Shown: positions 1 through 10,208 of the stretch, piece by piece
Layout: each line of letters starts with the position of its first letter
Position numbering within the stretch: position 1 is the stretch's first letter
Assembly (NCBI RefSeq): GCF_014284335.1
Contig: NZ_JACOGF010000004.1
Coordinates: 186,001 to 250,000 of the forward strand
Source of the DNA: Undibacterium hunanense
Lineage (GTDB): Bacteria > Pseudomonadota > Gammaproteobacteria > Burkholderiales > Burkholderiaceae_D
Direction of reading: 5' to 3'
DNA: 64,000 nt
Made by a program: the position numbers and the translations under genes
Notes under the pieces: model-generated
Seen by the model: the letters and a program-made list of their open reading frames with translations, nothing else
Databases searched by the model: none
What the model was told of the DNA's origin: nothing

Positions 1-1
1 A

Positions 2-70
2 GTCGTGCGGTTCTGGATCATCACCATGTTGCTGGTTTTGCTGGGTTTGTCTTCACTGAAGTTGCGTTAA
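2..70 (+). CDS. mraY: MraY C-terminus (partial)
   Basis: Only the last 22 codons and the TAA stop are in the window. They encode a hydrophobic tail beginning VVRFWIITMLL and ending SLKLR. This matches the C-terminal membrane helix of phospho-N-acetylmuramoyl-pentapeptide transferase, the enzyme that makes lipid I at the inner membrane. Its position directly before murD is the standard dcw-cluster order. The 5' part is cut off by the window edge, so the call rests on this short tail plus synteny. Confidence 0.85.
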   Translation, partial: VVRFWIITMLLVLLGLSSLKLR

Positions 71-149
71 GTTTATTGTGCCATGCGCTGATTGTGTGCA
101 TGGCTTATCAGACGCCTGTTGTTTGTTTTGATTGATAGAAATAGTGGTT

Positions 150-1655
150 ATGGATTTTTCGGGAAAACATGTCTTGGTTCTGGGCCTGGGTGAAACCGGG
201 CTGGCAACGGCGCAATGGTTGCTGCGCGCCGGCGCGCGCCTGCGTGTTGCCGATACCCGTGAAACTCCGGACAGGTTGGCACAGTTGCAGGTACTGTCTG
301 ACCAGATCGAATTTATTGGCGCAGCTTTTGACACCACTTTGCTGGACGATATTGATCTGGTGGCCGTTAGCCCTGGTTTATCACCCTTGCGTGAACTGCA
401 AGACCTGCTACCGGTAGCTAATGAAAAATCCATACCGGTCTGGGGTGAAATCGAATTGTTTGCCCAGGCCCTGCTGGCTTTGAAGGCAGAACGCGATTAT
501 CAACCCAAAGTCATCGCCATCACAGGTACCAACGGCAAGACCACGGTGACCAGCCTGGTTGGTTTGCTGGTGGAACGTGCTGGCCTGACTGTCAAAGTGG
601 CTGGCAATATCAGCCCGGCGGTGCTGGATGTCTTGAGAGAATGTCTGGAGCAGGATGCTTTACCCCAGGTCTGGGTGCTTGAGCTGTCCAGCTTCCAGTT
701 GCATACCACGCATAGTCTGCAAGCTGATGTCGCTACCGTATTGAATATCACCCAGGATCATCTGGACTGGCATGGCAGCCTGCAAGCTTACTGCGCCGAC
801 AAGGCACGCATTTTTGGCGAGCAGACTTTGCAGGTCCTGAACCGTGATGACGCACTGGTTATGGCCATGGCCAAAACACATGGCAATGCCGTCAGCTTTG
901 GTGTTGATGCCCCCAAACACCTGGCTGACCTGGGTTTATTGAATGAACATGGCATGGGTTGGCTGGCAGTCGCCAATGCCGCTGAAGATGCGCCAGTTGT
1001 GACAAACAGCCGCCGCAAGAAAAAAGAAGTGGAAGAAATTCCTACCATGGTCACCCGCCTGATGCCGACCGATGCCTTGCAAATTCGTGGTCAGCATAAT
1101 GCCGCGAATGCCCTGGCTGCGCTGGCACTGTGCCGTGGCATAGGTTTGTCGTTCGCACCTTTGCTGCATGGCTTGCGTGATTACAAAGGCGAACCGCACC
1201 GTGTCGAACAGGTTGCCCAGATTGCTGGTGTTGACTATATCGATGACAGCAAAGGTACCAATGTTGGTGCCACCGTGGCAGCCCTCAAAGGTTTGGGACA
1301 ACAATCCGACGCTTTGCACAAACGTATCATCCTGATTGCCGGTGGCGAAGGCAAGGGACAGGATTTTTCTCCTCTGGCAGATCCGGTGGAGCGGTATACC
1401 AAGGCTGTCATCCTGATCGGCAAGGCGAAAGAAGAACTGCAGCAGGCGTTGGCGATTACCGGTGTTTCTTTACACGATGTCGCCAGCCTGGAAATGGCAG
1501 TACAGGCCGCAGCAGAAATCGCCGCAGAGGGTGATATTGTCTTGCTGTCACCAGCCTGTGCCAGCCTCGACATGTTCCGCAATTATGCGCACCGCGCCCA
1601 GGTATTTGTGGATGCAGTACGCGAAATTGCATTGGCCCGGGGAGAGGTGTGCTGA
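150..1655 (+). CDS. murD: UDP-N-acetylmuramoyl-L-alanine--D-glutamate ligase
   Basis: MurD adds D-glutamate to UDP-MurNAc-L-Ala in the cytoplasm during peptidoglycan precursor synthesis. The 501-residue product has an N-terminal Rossmann-like segment ([10 protein letters not shown]), then the Mur-ligase ATP-binding loop TGTNGKTT near residues 125-132, then the central and C-terminal ligase domains. A TTG six codons upstream is also in frame. ATG at 150 is preferred because [12 protein letters not shown] aligns with family N-termini. The stop overlaps the ftsW ATG (TGATG), so the two are probably translationally coupled. It is slightly longer than the 440-470 residues usual for the family, with a charged insertion ([10 protein letters not shown]) around residue 290. 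Confidence 0.96.
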   Translation: MDFSGKHVLVLGLGETGLATAQWLLRAGARLRVADTRETPDRLAQLQVLSDQIEFIGAAFDTTLLDDIDLVAVSPGLSPLRELQDLLPVANEKSIPVWGEIELFAQALLALKAERDYQPKVIAITGTNGKTTVTSLVGLLVERAGLTVKVAGNISPAVLDVLRECLEQDALPQVWVLELSSFQLHTTHSLQADVATVLNITQDHLDWHGSLQAYCADKARIFGEQTLQVLNRDDALVMAMAKTHGNAVSFGVDAPKHLADLGLLNEHGMGWLAVANAAEDAPVVTNSRRKKKEVEEIPTMVTRLMPTDALQIRGQHNAANALAALALCRGIGLSFAPLLHGLRDYKGEPHRVEQVAQIAGVDYIDDSKGTNVGATVAALKGLGQQSDALHKRIILIAGGEGKGQDFSPLADPVERYTKAVILIGKAKEELQQALAITGVSLHDVASLEMAVQAAAEIAAEGDIVLLSPACASLDMFRNYAHRAQVFVDAVREIALARGEVC

Positions 1656-2872
1656 TGAAACAGCTACTGCTACCCCTGCAAAAATGGTCGCCATTCGGCA
1701 GCCCACCGGCGAATACCAACCTGGTCAGTCGCTCCAAGATGATGGACTACGATCAGCCGCTGGTCTGGGTCACCATCATCCTCATGCTGTTTGGCATGGT
1801 GATGGTGTATTCCGCCTCGATTGCCTTGCCAGATTCGCCCAAGTACGCGAATTACAAGAATTCGCATTTTCTGATTCGTCAGGCGATTTTTGTGGTTATT
1901 GCCCTGATCGCAGGTGCTCTGGTGTTCCGCATTCCCATGGCGACCTGGCAGAAATATGCGCCTTACCTGTTTGTCGGCACGCTGGTGTTGCTGGTTGCCG
2001 TACTGATACCAGGGCTGGGCAAGGGGGTAAATGGTGCCAAGCGCTGGTTGTCATTCAAGGTGTTGAATCTGCAGCCATCCGAATTGATGAAATTGTTCAT
2101 GGTCCTGTATGCCGCCGACTATACCGTGCGCAAACAGGAATACATGCACAAACTGACCAAGGGTTTTGTGCCCATGCTGGCGGCAGTTGGTGTGGTGGGC
2201 TTGCTTCTGTTGCTGGAGCCTGATCTGGGTGCTTTTGGCGTCATCGTCTGTATTGCCATGGGTATCCTGTTTTTAGGCGGCATCAATGGCGTCTGGTTTG
2301 GTGGTATCGCGGCAACTCTGGTCGGTATCTTCACCTCGGTGATCTTGCTGTCACCGTGGCGGCGTGAGCGTATTTTTGCCTACCTGAGCCCATTTGAAGA
2401 AGATCATGCACTGGGCAAGGCGTATCAGCTCACGCATTCCCTGATCGCTTTTGGCCGGGGTGAATTATTTGGTGTAGGTCTGGGTGCCAGTGTGCAAAAA
2501 CTGCATTATCTGCCAGAAGCACATACGGATTTTCTACTGGCTGTCATCGGAGAAGAGCTGGGCTTCGTTGGTGTCATGGCGGTGGTGCTTTTATTTTACT
2601 GGCTGCTCAAGCGTGCTTTTGAAATTGGCCGTCAGGCTATCGCCCTGGATCAGACTTTTGCCGGGCTGACCGCCAAGGGCATAGGTATATGGATAGGTGT
2701 GCAGGCTTTTATCAATATGGGCGTCAACCTGGGTTTGTTGCCGACCAAGGGTTTGACCTTGCCCTTGATGAGTTATGGTGGATCAGGTGTCATGATTAAT
2801 TGTGTAGGGCTGGCGATACTGTTGCGGGTGGATTATGAAAACCGCGTCCTGATGCGTGGAGGCCGCGCATGA
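1655..2872 (+). CDS. ftsW: Lipid II polymerase / division protein FtsW
   Basis: FtsW is the SEDS-family septal glycosyltransferase that polymerises lipid II with its partner FtsI. The 405-residue product has about ten hydrophobic segments after a cytoplasmic N-terminal stretch of some 35 residues. The polar motifs expected of SEDS proteins are present: NGAKRWL in the middle and the C-terminal [20 protein letters not shown] two codons upstream is in frame, but the ATG overlapping the murD stop is the natural coupled start. It overlaps murG by 4 bases. Confidence 0.96.
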   Translation: MKQLLLPLQKWSPFGSPPANTNLVSRSKMMDYDQPLVWVTIILMLFGMVMVYSASIALPDSPKYANYKNSHFLIRQAIFVVIALIAGALVFRIPMATWQKYAPYLFVGTLVLLVAVLIPGLGKGVNGAKRWLSFKVLNLQPSELMKLFMVLYAADYTVRKQEYMHKLTKGFVPMLAAVGVVGLLLLLEPDLGAFGVIVCIAMGILFLGGINGVWFGGIAATLVGIFTSVILLSPWRRERIFAYLSPFEEDHALGKAYQLTHSLIAFGRGELFGVGLGASVQKLHYLPEAHTDFLLAVIGEELGFVGVMAVVLLFYWLLKRAFEIGRQAIALDQTFAGLTAKGIGIWIGVQAFINMGVNLGLLPTKGLTLPLMSYGGSGVMINCVGLAILLRVDYENRVLMRGGRA

Positions 2873-3960
2873 GCCAATTCGTCCAAAAAATGCCCAAGAA
2901 ATTATTGATCATGGCAGCCGGCACCGGTGGACATATTTTCCCCGGTCTGGCGATTGCCGACATCATGCGCGAGCGTGGCTGGCAAGTCAGCTGGCTGGGC
3001 ACGCAAATCGGCATGGAAGGGCAGATAGTCCCCAAGCACAATATCGCCATGGACAATATTGATTTCTCTGGCCTGCGTGGCAAGGGTTTGTCGCATACGG
3101 TCAGTGGTGCTTTCAAGCTGGTCAAGAGCTTCTTTAGCTGCTTTGGCATCATCGGTCGTCGCCAGCCGGATGTGGTATTGGGCATGGGCGGCTATGTCAC
3201 GGTACCTGGCGGCATCATGGCCGCCTTGCGTGGCAAGCCTGTAGTCCTGATGAATGCTGACGCCGCTTTGCTGTTGTCGAACAAGGCATTGCGTCCTTTC
3301 GCCAGTAAATTACTGTTTGGACTGCCATCAGCAACAGTGACTGCAGATCAAAAAACAGAAGTGATAGGCAACCCGATACGTAAAGAAATTTGCGAATTGC
3401 CGGTACCGGCAATTCGCTATGCAGCACGCACCGGCCCTTTGCGCATACTGGTAGTGGGGGGCAGCCTGGGTGCCAAAGTATTGAATGATGCAGTACCGCA
3501 AGCACTGGCCTTGTTGCCAGAAGCCCAGCGTCCAGTGATAACACATCAGTCTGGCAAACAGCATATAGAAGCCTTGCGCCAGAGTTATGCGCAGGCAGGT
3601 GTACAGGCTGAGGTACTGGATTTTATTGACGACATGCCACGCCGTTATGCCGAAGCAGATCTGGTGATATGCCGTGCCGGTGCGATCACCGTATCTGAAT
3701 TAACGGCCGCCGGCGTGGCCAGCATGCTCGTGCCTTTCATGGCGTCGAGTACTTCGCACCAAAAAGAAAACGCCATTTGGATGGCAGGGCAGAAAGCCGC
3801 CATCCATTTGCCACAAACTGAATTGAGTCCAGCCTTGCTGGCAGAGAAATTAAAAGTACTGGACAGAGCGCAATGCCTGGCGATGGCTGAAACAGCCTAC
3901 GCCCTGGGGCAGCGCGAAGCCAGTGCCAATATCGCCCATATTCTGGAAGCATTAGCATGA
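2869..3960 (+). CDS. murG: UDP-GlcNAc--lipid I GlcNAc transferase
   Basis: MurG transfers GlcNAc from UDP-GlcNAc to lipid I, making lipid II on the inner face of the cytoplasmic membrane. It is 363 residues, normal for the GT28 family. The N-terminal glycine-rich loop [16 protein letters not shown] lies near residues 16-31. The C-terminal UDP-sugar domain has [12 protein letters not shown] and the [15 protein letters not shown] region. It starts at the ATGA overlap with ftsW and overlaps murC by 4 bases, so the four mur/fts genes form one tightly coupled block. Confidence 0.97.
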   Translation: MSQFVQKMPKKLLIMAAGTGGHIFPGLAIADIMRERGWQVSWLGTQIGMEGQIVPKHNIAMDNIDFSGLRGKGLSHTVSGAFKLVKSFFSCFGIIGRRQPDVVLGMGGYVTVPGGIMAALRGKPVVLMNADAALLLSNKALRPFASKLLFGLPSATVTADQKTEVIGNPIRKEICELPVPAIRYAARTGPLRILVVGGSLGAKVLNDAVPQALALLPEAQRPVITHQSGKQHIEALRQSYAQAGVQAEVLDFIDDMPRRYAEADLVICRAGAITVSELTAAGVASMLVPFMASSTSHQKENAIWMAGQKAAIHLPQTELSPALLAEKLKVLDRAQCLAMAETAYALGQREASANIAHILEALA

Positions 3961-5342
3961 AACACAAAGTCAAACACATCCATTTTGTAGGCATAGGCGG
4001 CTCAGGCATGAGCGGTATCGCCGAAGTCTTGCTGAACCTTGGTTATACCATTTCCGGTTCTGATCTTGGCAGCAATGCTGCATCGAAACGTCTGGCACAA
4101 TTGGGTGCCAAGGTGATGCTGGGTCATACGGCGGACAATATTGACGGTGCAGATGCCGTCGTTACCTCGACCGCAGTCAAGGGTGACAATCCGGAAGTTA
4201 TCGCTGCGCGTGCCAAACATATCCCCATCGTGCCACGTGCAATGATGCTGGCCGAGCTCATGCGTCTGAAAAGCGGTATCGCCATTGCCGGCACCCATGG
4301 CAAAACTACGACCACCAGTCTGGTGGCCAGTGTGTTGGCACAGGGTGGACTTGATCCTACTTTCGTGATTGGCGGTTTGCTTAATAGTGCCGGTGCCAAT
4401 GCCAAACTGGGCAGCGGTGATTTCATCGTTGCCGAAGCGGATGAATCAGATGCTTCTTTCCTGAACCTGCTGCCGGTGATAGAAGTCATCACCAATATCG
4501 ATGCCGACCATATGGAAACCTATGGCCATGACTTCGCCCGTCTGAAGCAGGCATTCATAGAATTTACCCAGCGCCTGCCATTTTATGGTGTGGCCGTTTT
4601 GTGCCTGGACGATGCGAATGTGCGTGAAATCATGCCTTTCGTCTCCAAACCTATTGTCACTTACGGCTTTCATGAAGATGCCGATGTGCGTGCTGTCGAT
4701 GCTACGGCGTCTGGCGGCAAGATGCATTTCACAGTCGTGCAAGATGGCTATGAGAATATGCAAGTCAGCCTGAACCAGCCTGGTATGCACAATGTACAAA
4801 ATGCCTGCGCCGCGATAGCGATTGCGCGTGAAGTTGGCGTCAGTGACGAAGCGACACAAAAAGCCCTGAGTGATTTCAACGGGGTCGGGCGCCGTTTTAC
4901 CCGTTATGGCGAAATCGCATTGGCCAATGGCGGTACTTTTGCCCTGGTGGATGATTATGGTCACCATCCGGTGGAAATGGCAGCAACGCTGGCAGCGGCA
5001 CGTGGTGCCTACCCCGGCCGCAGACTGGTGCTGGCTTTCCAGCCACATCGCTATACCCGTACCCGCGATCTGTTTGAAGATTTTGTGCGCGTGATTTCTG
5101 ATGCGGATGCAGTGGTGCTGGCAGAAGTGTATGCGGCAGGTGAAGCGCCGATACTGGCGGCGGATGGCCGTTCCCTGTCCCGTGCCCTGCGCGTTATGGG
5201 AAAGGTAGAGCCGGTATTTGTCGAAGATATGCAAGAAATGCCCGATAGTATTCTGCGGGTATTGAAAGACGGCGATGTGGTCATCGTCATGGGTGCGGGT
5301 TCCATTAACGCTGTGCCAGCAAAACTGGCACAGCCGGTATGA
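3957..5342 (+). CDS. murC: UDP-N-acetylmuramate--L-alanine ligase
   Basis: MurC attaches the first amino acid, L-alanine, to UDP-MurNAc. The 461-residue length is typical. The Rossmann loop GIGGSGMSG lies at about residues 12-20 and the ATP loop GTHGKTTTT at 112-120. The C-terminal domain has DDYGHHP and FQPHRYTRT, both conserved in MurC. The ATG lies inside the murG stop region (4-base overlap). The next gene, ddl, starts 22 bases downstream. Confidence 0.97.
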   Translation: MKHKVKHIHFVGIGGSGMSGIAEVLLNLGYTISGSDLGSNAASKRLAQLGAKVMLGHTADNIDGADAVVTSTAVKGDNPEVIAARAKHIPIVPRAMMLAELMRLKSGIAIAGTHGKTTTTSLVASVLAQGGLDPTFVIGGLLNSAGANAKLGSGDFIVAEADESDASFLNLLPVIEVITNIDADHMETYGHDFARLKQAFIEFTQRLPFYGVAVLCLDDANVREIMPFVSKPIVTYGFHEDADVRAVDATASGGKMHFTVVQDGYENMQVSLNQPGMHNVQNACAAIAIAREVGVSDEATQKALSDFNGVGRRFTRYGEIALANGGTFALVDDYGHHPVEMAATLAAARGAYPGRRLVLAFQPHRYTRTRDLFEDFVRVISDADAVVLAEVYAAGEAPILAADGRSLSRALRVMGKVEPVFVEDMQEMPDSILRVLKDGDVVIVMGAGSINAVPAKLAQPV

Positions 5343-5364
5343 AAAACTAAATGATCAAAATATC

Positions 5365-6327
5365 ATGAGCGAATTGAATGTGAAATCACTGGGGAAAGTA
5401 GGCGTGCTGTTTGGTGGCCGTTCGGCCGAGCGCGAAATTTCCATTATGTCCGGCACCGGCGTATTGCAAGCTCTGTTAAGTAAAGGGGTTGATGCCCATC
5501 CGTTTGATACGGCCGAGCGCAGCATTGCGGAACTGGCAGCAGAAAAATTTGACCGCGTATTTATCGCCCTGCATGGCCGTTATGGTGAAGATGGCAGCCT
5601 GCAAGGTGTGCTGGAACAATTAAACATTCCCTATACCGGCAGTGGCGTAATGGCGTCAGCTGTTGCCATGGACAAGATATTTACCAAACGTATCTGGCAA
5701 ACCCATGGTCTGGCGACCCCTGCTTATGCGGTACTGACAGCGGAAACAGAATTGCGCCGCGTACCTGATGAACTGGGTCTGCCACTTATCATCAAGCCGC
5801 CACATGAAGGCTCTACCATAGGCATTACCAAGGTCAAAGGCTATTCCGACATGCAGGAAGCCTATGCCCTGGCAGCGCAGTTTGATGAAGTGGTACTGGC
5901 AGAAGAATTTGTCGAAGGCCGTGAACTGACCGTGGCGATATTGGGCAAGGGCAGGCAGGCATATGCCTTGCCAATTACCGAGATCGTTGCGCCGGAAGGC
6001 AATTACGATTACCAGAACAAGTATTTTACGGATGACACCAAATATTTGTGCCCGGCACCACTGGACCAGGCGCTGACGGATGAGATACGCAAAATGGCAG
6101 TGGATGCCTATCTGTCACTGGATTGCGAAGGCTGGGCACGGGTTGACGTGTTGTTGCGCAAATCGGATAACAAGCCTTTCCTGCTGGAGATCAATACATC
6201 GCCAGGTATGACCGGCCATTCGCTGGTGCCGATGGCGGCAAAGGCAGTAGGAATGAGTTACGAAGATTTATGTGTAGAGATTTTGAGAACGGCGAGTCTG
6301 AAAATCAGATCTGAAGTGAAAAAGTAA
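5365..6327 (+). CDS. ddl: D-alanine--D-alanine ligase
   Basis: Ddl is an ATP-grasp ligase that joins two D-alanines for the peptidoglycan pentapeptide. The 320-residue product opens with [14 protein letters not shown], has the substrate loop around [12 protein letters not shown], and ends with the metal-binding [15 protein letters not shown] longer in-frame ORF runs back into murC, but [11 protein letters not shown] at 5365 gives the family length. Alr, which makes the D-alanine, is encoded elsewhere in this window at 22.6 kb in an apparently catabolic setting. Confidence 0.95.
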   Translation: MSELNVKSLGKVGVLFGGRSAEREISIMSGTGVLQALLSKGVDAHPFDTAERSIAELAAEKFDRVFIALHGRYGEDGSLQGVLEQLNIPYTGSGVMASAVAMDKIFTKRIWQTHGLATPAYAVLTAETELRRVPDELGLPLIIKPPHEGSTIGITKVKGYSDMQEAYALAAQFDEVVLAEEFVEGRELTVAILGKGRQAYALPITEIVAPEGNYDYQNKYFTDDTKYLCPAPLDQALTDEIRKMAVDAYLSLDCEGWARVDVLLRKSDNKPFLLEINTSPGMTGHSLVPMAAKAVGMSYEDLCVEILRTASLKIRSEVKK

Positions 6328-6345
6328 AACGGCAGAAACTGAAAA

Positions 6346-7164
6346 ATGTGGCATGACACCAAATTGATGAATAACACGGCAAACGCATTGTTTGCCCTGG
6401 TGTTGCTCATTCTGGTGATGTCGGGTGTGTGGTGGTTGATACAAAGGCCGATTTTTACCTTGCGTGTAATACGGGTGGAAGCGGCCAATATCAACAATGC
6501 CGCCAATGCAGGAAATGCCAGCAATGGCGGTGCCTTGCGGCATGTAAGTGCACTGACGATCAGGAACACCGCTCTGCCCAAAATCAGGGGGAATTTTTTT
6601 ACGGCGAATCTGGATTCGGTGCGTGCTGCTTTTGAAACCGTGCCCTGGGTACGCAAGGCCAGTGTGCAAAGGGAATGGCCAAACAAACTGGTGGTGACGC
6701 TGGAAGAACATATTGCCATGGGTACATGGGGTGAAGCGGGTCAGTTGATTTCTGTGAAAGGTGATGTATTCACCGCCAATCTGGCAGAAGCAGAAGAAGA
6801 TGCCGACCTGATCGCCCTCAGCGGACCGGATGGCAGCGAGAAAGAAGTCCTGGCTCAGTATCAGGAATTTAAAACCTGGTTTGCCAAAGTCAGTCTGGAA
6901 CCAGAGATTGTGAATTATTCCAGCCGCTATGCCTGGAGCCTGAAATTGAACAATGGCATGCAGGTGCAGTTAGGCAGGGTGCAGGATGGAACGACGCTCA
7001 AGAGCAGGGTAGATAAATTGATGACGATCTACCCGCAGTTGATCGCCAGTTTGCAGGACAGTATTGAAAGTGTGGACATGCGTTATCCGAATGGCCTAGC
7101 GCTCAAATCGAGTCATAGCAATATCGGATTGAAAAAGCAAACAAAAGCAAGTGGAAAGACATGA
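6346..7164 (+). CDS. ftsQ: Cell division protein FtsQ
   Basis: FtsQ is a bitopic membrane protein that links early and late divisome components through FtsB/FtsL. The 272-residue product has a short cytoplasmic N-terminus, one membrane helix (about residues 10-30), then a POTRA-type domain with RNTALPKIRGNFFTANLDSV and PWVRKASVQREWPNKL. It sits between ddl and ftsA as expected. Its TGA overlaps the ftsA ATG by 4 bases. Confidence 0.95.
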   Translation: MWHDTKLMNNTANALFALVLLILVMSGVWWLIQRPIFTLRVIRVEAANINNAANAGNASNGGALRHVSALTIRNTALPKIRGNFFTANLDSVRAAFETVPWVRKASVQREWPNKLVVTLEEHIAMGTWGEAGQLISVKGDVFTANLAEAEEDADLIALSGPDGSEKEVLAQYQEFKTWFAKVSLEPEIVNYSSRYAWSLKLNNGMQVQLGRVQDGTTLKSRVDKLMTIYPQLIASLQDSIESVDMRYPNGLALKSSHSNIGLKKQTKASGKT

Positions 7165-8393
7165 CAAAAGACGCTAAAAATCTGATCGTTGGTCTCGATA
7201 TCGGCACCTCAAAAATTGTGGCGGTAGTGGCAGAAGTCATGCCTGATGGTCGCCATGAAGTCATCGGTCTTGGACAACATGAATCCAAGGGCTTGAAAAA
7301 AGGGGTGGTCGTCAATATCGAAGCGACAGTGGAATCCATACAGCGGGCGCTGGAAGAGGCCGAGCTGATGGCCGACTGCAAGATCCGTCATGTCTATACC
7401 GGCATAGCGGGTAGCCACATTCGCAGTTTTAATTCCAGCGGCATGGTCGCCATCAAGGACAAGGAAGTTACCGCGGCCGATGTATCGCGCGTGATCGAAA
7501 CTGCCAAGGCGGTCAACATCCCGACTGACCAGCAGTTGCTGCATACTTTGCCGCAAGAATTTATCGTTGACAGTCAGGATGACGTGCGCGAACCGATAGG
7601 CATGAGCGGTATCCGTCTGGAAGTCAAAGTGCATATCGTCACCGGTGCCGTGTCGGCAGTGCAGAACATCGTCAAGTGCGTACGCCGTTGCGGGCTGGAA
7701 GTATCTGACCTGATTTTGCAGCCTATGGCATCTGCCGAAGCAGTGCTGACCAAGGATGAAAAAGAACTCGGCGTGGTGCTGATTGATATCGGCGGTGGTA
7801 CCACCGACGTGGCGGTTTTCAGTGAAGGTGCAATCCGTCATACCGCAGTCATCCCTATTGCTGGTGACCAGATCACCAATGATATTGCGATGGCCCTGCG
7901 TACACCGACATCGGAAGCAGAAGAAATCAAGGTGCGTTTTGGGGTCGCCAAGCAGGTGCTGGCAGACCCGTCGGATACGCTGGAAGTGCCGGGTCTGGGT
8001 GATCGCGGTCCGCGTTCATTGTCACGCCAGGCACTGGCTGCCGTCATTGAACCGCGTGTTGAAGAATTATTTGCGCTCGTGCATCAGGTAGTACGTGAAT
8101 CCGGTTATGAAGATGTGCTGTCTTCGGGCATCGTTCTGACAGGTGGTTCTGCTGCCATGCCGGGCATGGTTGAGATGGCCGAAGATATCTTTCTGAAGCC
8201 GACCAGATTAGGTATGCCAGCGTACAGTGGGCAATTGGCAGATGTGGTACGCAGCCCGCGTTACGCCACAGTTTTGGGGTTGTTGTTGGAAGCGAAGAAG
8301 CAGTATTTGCGTGGTCATCTGGTCACACGGCAGGAAGGTTCTGCCAAAGCGGTCTGGCAACGCATGAAAGAGTGGTTTTTAGGGAATTTTTAG
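7161..8393 (+). CDS. ftsA: Actin-like division protein FtsA
   Basis: FtsA is the actin-fold ATPase that tethers FtsZ filaments to the membrane. The 410-residue product has the phosphate-1 motif GLDIGTSKIVAVV near the start, phosphate-2 LIDIGGGTTDVAVF in the middle, and the adenosine motif GIVLTGGSAAMPGM. It ends with an amphipathic tail (VWQRMKEWFLGNF) of the kind that binds the membrane. It overlaps ftsQ by 4 bases and is followed by a 120-base leader before ftsZ. Confidence 0.97.
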   Translation: MTKDAKNLIVGLDIGTSKIVAVVAEVMPDGRHEVIGLGQHESKGLKKGVVVNIEATVESIQRALEEAELMADCKIRHVYTGIAGSHIRSFNSSGMVAIKDKEVTAADVSRVIETAKAVNIPTDQQLLHTLPQEFIVDSQDDVREPIGMSGIRLEVKVHIVTGAVSAVQNIVKCVRRCGLEVSDLILQPMASAEAVLTKDEKELGVVLIDIGGGTTDVAVFSEGAIRHTAVIPIAGDQITNDIAMALRTPTSEAEEIKVRFGVAKQVLADPSDTLEVPGLGDRGPRSLSRQALAAVIEPRVEELFALVHQVVRESGYEDVLSSGIVLTGGSAAMPGMVEMAEDIFLKPTRLGMPAYSGQLADVVRSPRYATVLGLLLEAKKQYLRGHLVTRQEGSAKAVWQRMKEWFLGNF

Positions 8394-8401
8394 CTTGTAT
8401 T

Positions 8402-8433
8402 TTGTATCTAAATTGGTGTAGTCCTTTTATAAT
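8402..8433 (+). promoter_or_regulatory. Putative ftsZ promoter
   Basis: A perfect TATAAT hexamer lies at 8428-8433 in the ftsA-ftsZ gap, about 85 bases before the ftsZ start. The best -35 candidate is TTGTAT at 8402-8407, but the 20-base spacing is long, so the -10 carries most of the weight. Extra promoters just before ftsZ are common in dcw clusters. Confidence 0.45.
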
Positions 8434-8452
8434 AGTTTGATCTACAGTTATT

Positions 8453-8489
8453 AGTCGCTAGTCGTCACATGTGGTGATGCCTAGCGACT
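8453..8489 (+). promoter_or_regulatory. ftsZ leader stem-loop
   Basis: A perfect 9-base inverted repeat (AGTCGCTAG at 8453-8461, CTAGCGACT at 8481-8489) encloses a second small stem, TCAC/GTGA. It sits between the putative TATAAT and the ftsZ Shine-Dalgarno (GGAGGA, about 8505-8510). There is no T-run, so it is not an intrinsic terminator. It could be an RNA stability or translation-control element, or a DNA operator. Confidence 0.5.
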
Positions 8490-8516
8490 GATAACTGCCT
8501 ACCTGGAGGAGTCATG

Positions 8517-9710
8517 ATGGAGTTCGATATGGTTGATAACGCCACACAAGGCACCGTAATTAAGGTTGTCGGCGTGGGCGGTGCAGGCGGCAATGCAGTC
8601 CAGCATATGATTAACAAAGGCGTTTGCGGTGTTGAGTTCATCGCCGCCAATACAGATGCGCAGGCACTCTTGCTGTCCAAAGCGCATAACGTCATACAGA
8701 TCGGTGAAACCGGTCTGGGTGCAGGTATGAAACCTGAAGTCGGGCGCAAGCTGGCGGAAGATTCCCGTGCACGTATTGAAGATGCATTGCGCGGCGCGCA
8801 CATGGTCTTCATCGCCGCAGGTATGGGTGGTGGTACAGGTACTGGTGCCGCACCTATCGTTGCCCAGGTTGCCAAAGAATTGGGCGCCCTGACAGTCGCG
8901 GTGGTATCCAAGCCTTTTTCTTATGAAGGCAAAAAATGCATGGACATCGCCGACGAAGGTCTGGAAGCGCTGTCTCAGCATGTGGATTCGCTGATCATCA
9001 TTCTCAACGAAAAACTCGAAGAGATCTATGAAGACGACAGCATGATCGAATGGCTGCAGCACGCCGATGACGTACTCAACAATGCCGTAGCCGGTATTGC
9101 TGAAATCATCAACGTGCCTGGTCATATCAACGTCGATTTCAATGACGTGAAAACCATCATGGGCGAGCAGGGCAAAGCCATGATGGGTACGGCAACCGCT
9201 TCTGGTGTTGACCGTGCACGCATTGCAGCCGAACAGGCAGTTGCTTCACCGCTGCTGGATGGTATCGATCTGTCTGGTGCACGTGGTGTGTTGGTGAATG
9301 TGACTGCCAGCCGTGGCCTCAAAGGTAAAGAGATCAAGGAAGTCATGGCAGCAGTACGCGCCTTCGCCGCGCCGGATGCATCCATTGCACAAGGTATTGC
9401 GTATGACGACACCATGGGTGACGACATCCGTGTAACGGTCGTGGCAACTGGTCTGGGTCGTGGCAAGAAAAATATCCAGCTGGTACAAACACCGGTATTG
9501 CGTACAGGTACCCACAATGAACCAGTGATGGCCAGCCCTGTCATGACATCCGGCACGATTTCTACCGGTACGATAGGAACAGGATTTGATGGTCTTAGCA
9601 AACCGGCTGTATGGCGTCGCGAATCAGCGTCAGAGACAGTACGTGCGCTGGAAAAAAATGGCATGGAAACATATGACATTCCGGCTTTCCTGCGCAAGCA
9701 GGCGGACTGA
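8517..9710 (+). CDS. ftsZ: Tubulin-like division GTPase FtsZ
   Basis: FtsZ polymerises into the Z-ring at midcell. The product is 397 residues from this ATG; the ATG immediately before it (8514) is equally usable. The leading VVGVGGAGGNAV nucleotide loop, the tubulin signature GGGTGTGAAP near residue 105, and the C-terminal DIPAFLRKQAD peptide that binds FtsA and ZipA are all present. A strong GGAGGA Shine-Dalgarno lies just upstream. An intrinsic terminator follows, closing the dcw operon. Confidence 0.98.
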   Translation: MEFDMVDNATQGTVIKVVGVGGAGGNAVQHMINKGVCGVEFIAANTDAQALLLSKAHNVIQIGETGLGAGMKPEVGRKLAEDSRARIEDALRGAHMVFIAAGMGGGTGTGAAPIVAQVAKELGALTVAVVSKPFSYEGKKCMDIADEGLEALSQHVDSLIIILNEKLEEIYEDDSMIEWLQHADDVLNNAVAGIAEIINVPGHINVDFNDVKTIMGEQGKAMMGTATASGVDRARIAAEQAVASPLLDGIDLSGARGVLVNVTASRGLKGKEIKEVMAAVRAFAAPDASIAQGIAYDDTMGDDIRVTVVATGLGRGKKNIQLVQTPVLRTGTHNEPVMASPVMTSGTISTGTIGTGFDGLSKPAVWRRESASETVRALEKNGMETYDIPAFLRKQAD

Positions 9711-9729
9711 TGTTTTCAGTCTCCAGAAC

Positions 9730-9762
9730 AACGCCAGTTTCGAAAGAAGCTGGCGTTTTTTT
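9730..9762 (+). terminator. Intrinsic terminator after ftsZ
   Basis: A 12-base stem with one G-U pair (AACGCCAGTTTC against GAAGCTGGCGTT) closes a GAAA tetraloop and runs straight into a T-tract. It begins 20 bases after the ftsZ stop and marks the end of the dcw transcript. Confidence 0.9.
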
Positions 9763-9792
9763 ATTGGGGAATTGAAAAGCCAGACCAAAAAG

Positions 9793-10045
9793 CTCACCAC
9801 AGAGACACAGAGGCACAGAGAAAGGCAAGAGAAAGGCAATTCATATCTTGATACAGTCTCTTGCATTTTTTCATAAAACTATTCATCAATGGTTACTAAA
9901 CCATGGAAAAGTGCCTTCTTTCTCTTGCCTTTCTCTGTTGTGTAGCAGGGAATTCGTGCGGCCCGCGTAGGGCGGCATGCCGCGCGCCTGCGAAACGAAG
10001 GCTGCTTGCAAGCAGCCTTTCCTTTCTCGGTGTCTCCGTGGTGAG
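9793..10045. repeat. Intergenic inverted-repeat element (about 253 bp)
   Basis: The ends are imperfect inverted copies: CTCACCACAGAGACACAGAG at the left, and the complement of CTTTCTCGGTGTCTCCGTGG at the right. Inside, a perfect 20-base inverted pair lies at 9816-9835 and 9918-9937, and a perfect 22-base palindrome (AAGGCTGCTT, GC, AAGCAGCCTT) lies at 9998-10019. The ACCACAGAGACACAGAG type of repeat occurs between genes in many bacteria. It accounts for most of the 498-base gap between ftsZ and the peroxiredoxin gene. No coding function is seen here. Confidence 0.6.
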
Positions 10046-10208
10046 AGGTCTTAAGTATTATCCTTTTAACTCCTGCAAGAAAATTCTAGCTCAGGCATAC
10101 TGGCGTCCTTCACTGTCGGTGTTGATATGGCGCAAACTTCCTGCATCTACGCGGGAGCCGCATTCAGCAAGGCTTTGAATATCCGAATACTTATCTAGGG
10201 AGCATAAA

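Noticed and set aside
1462-2223. 253-residue plus-strand ORF across the murD-ftsW junction
   Set aside because: It overlaps two secure dcw genes in another frame and has no domain resemblance.
4446-5234. 262-residue minus-strand ORF inside murC, and similar long antisense ORFs in secA, nrdA and argJ
   Set aside because: These are antisense frames of well-conserved genes with no independent ribosome sites. Their length follows from codon usage on the coding strand.
9595-9866. Minus-strand ORFs of 76-78 residues rich in Cys, Leu and Val after ftsZ
   Set aside because: They are translations of the CCACAGAGACACAGAG intergenic repeat, with no ribosome site and no family resemblance beyond other repeat-derived ORFs.
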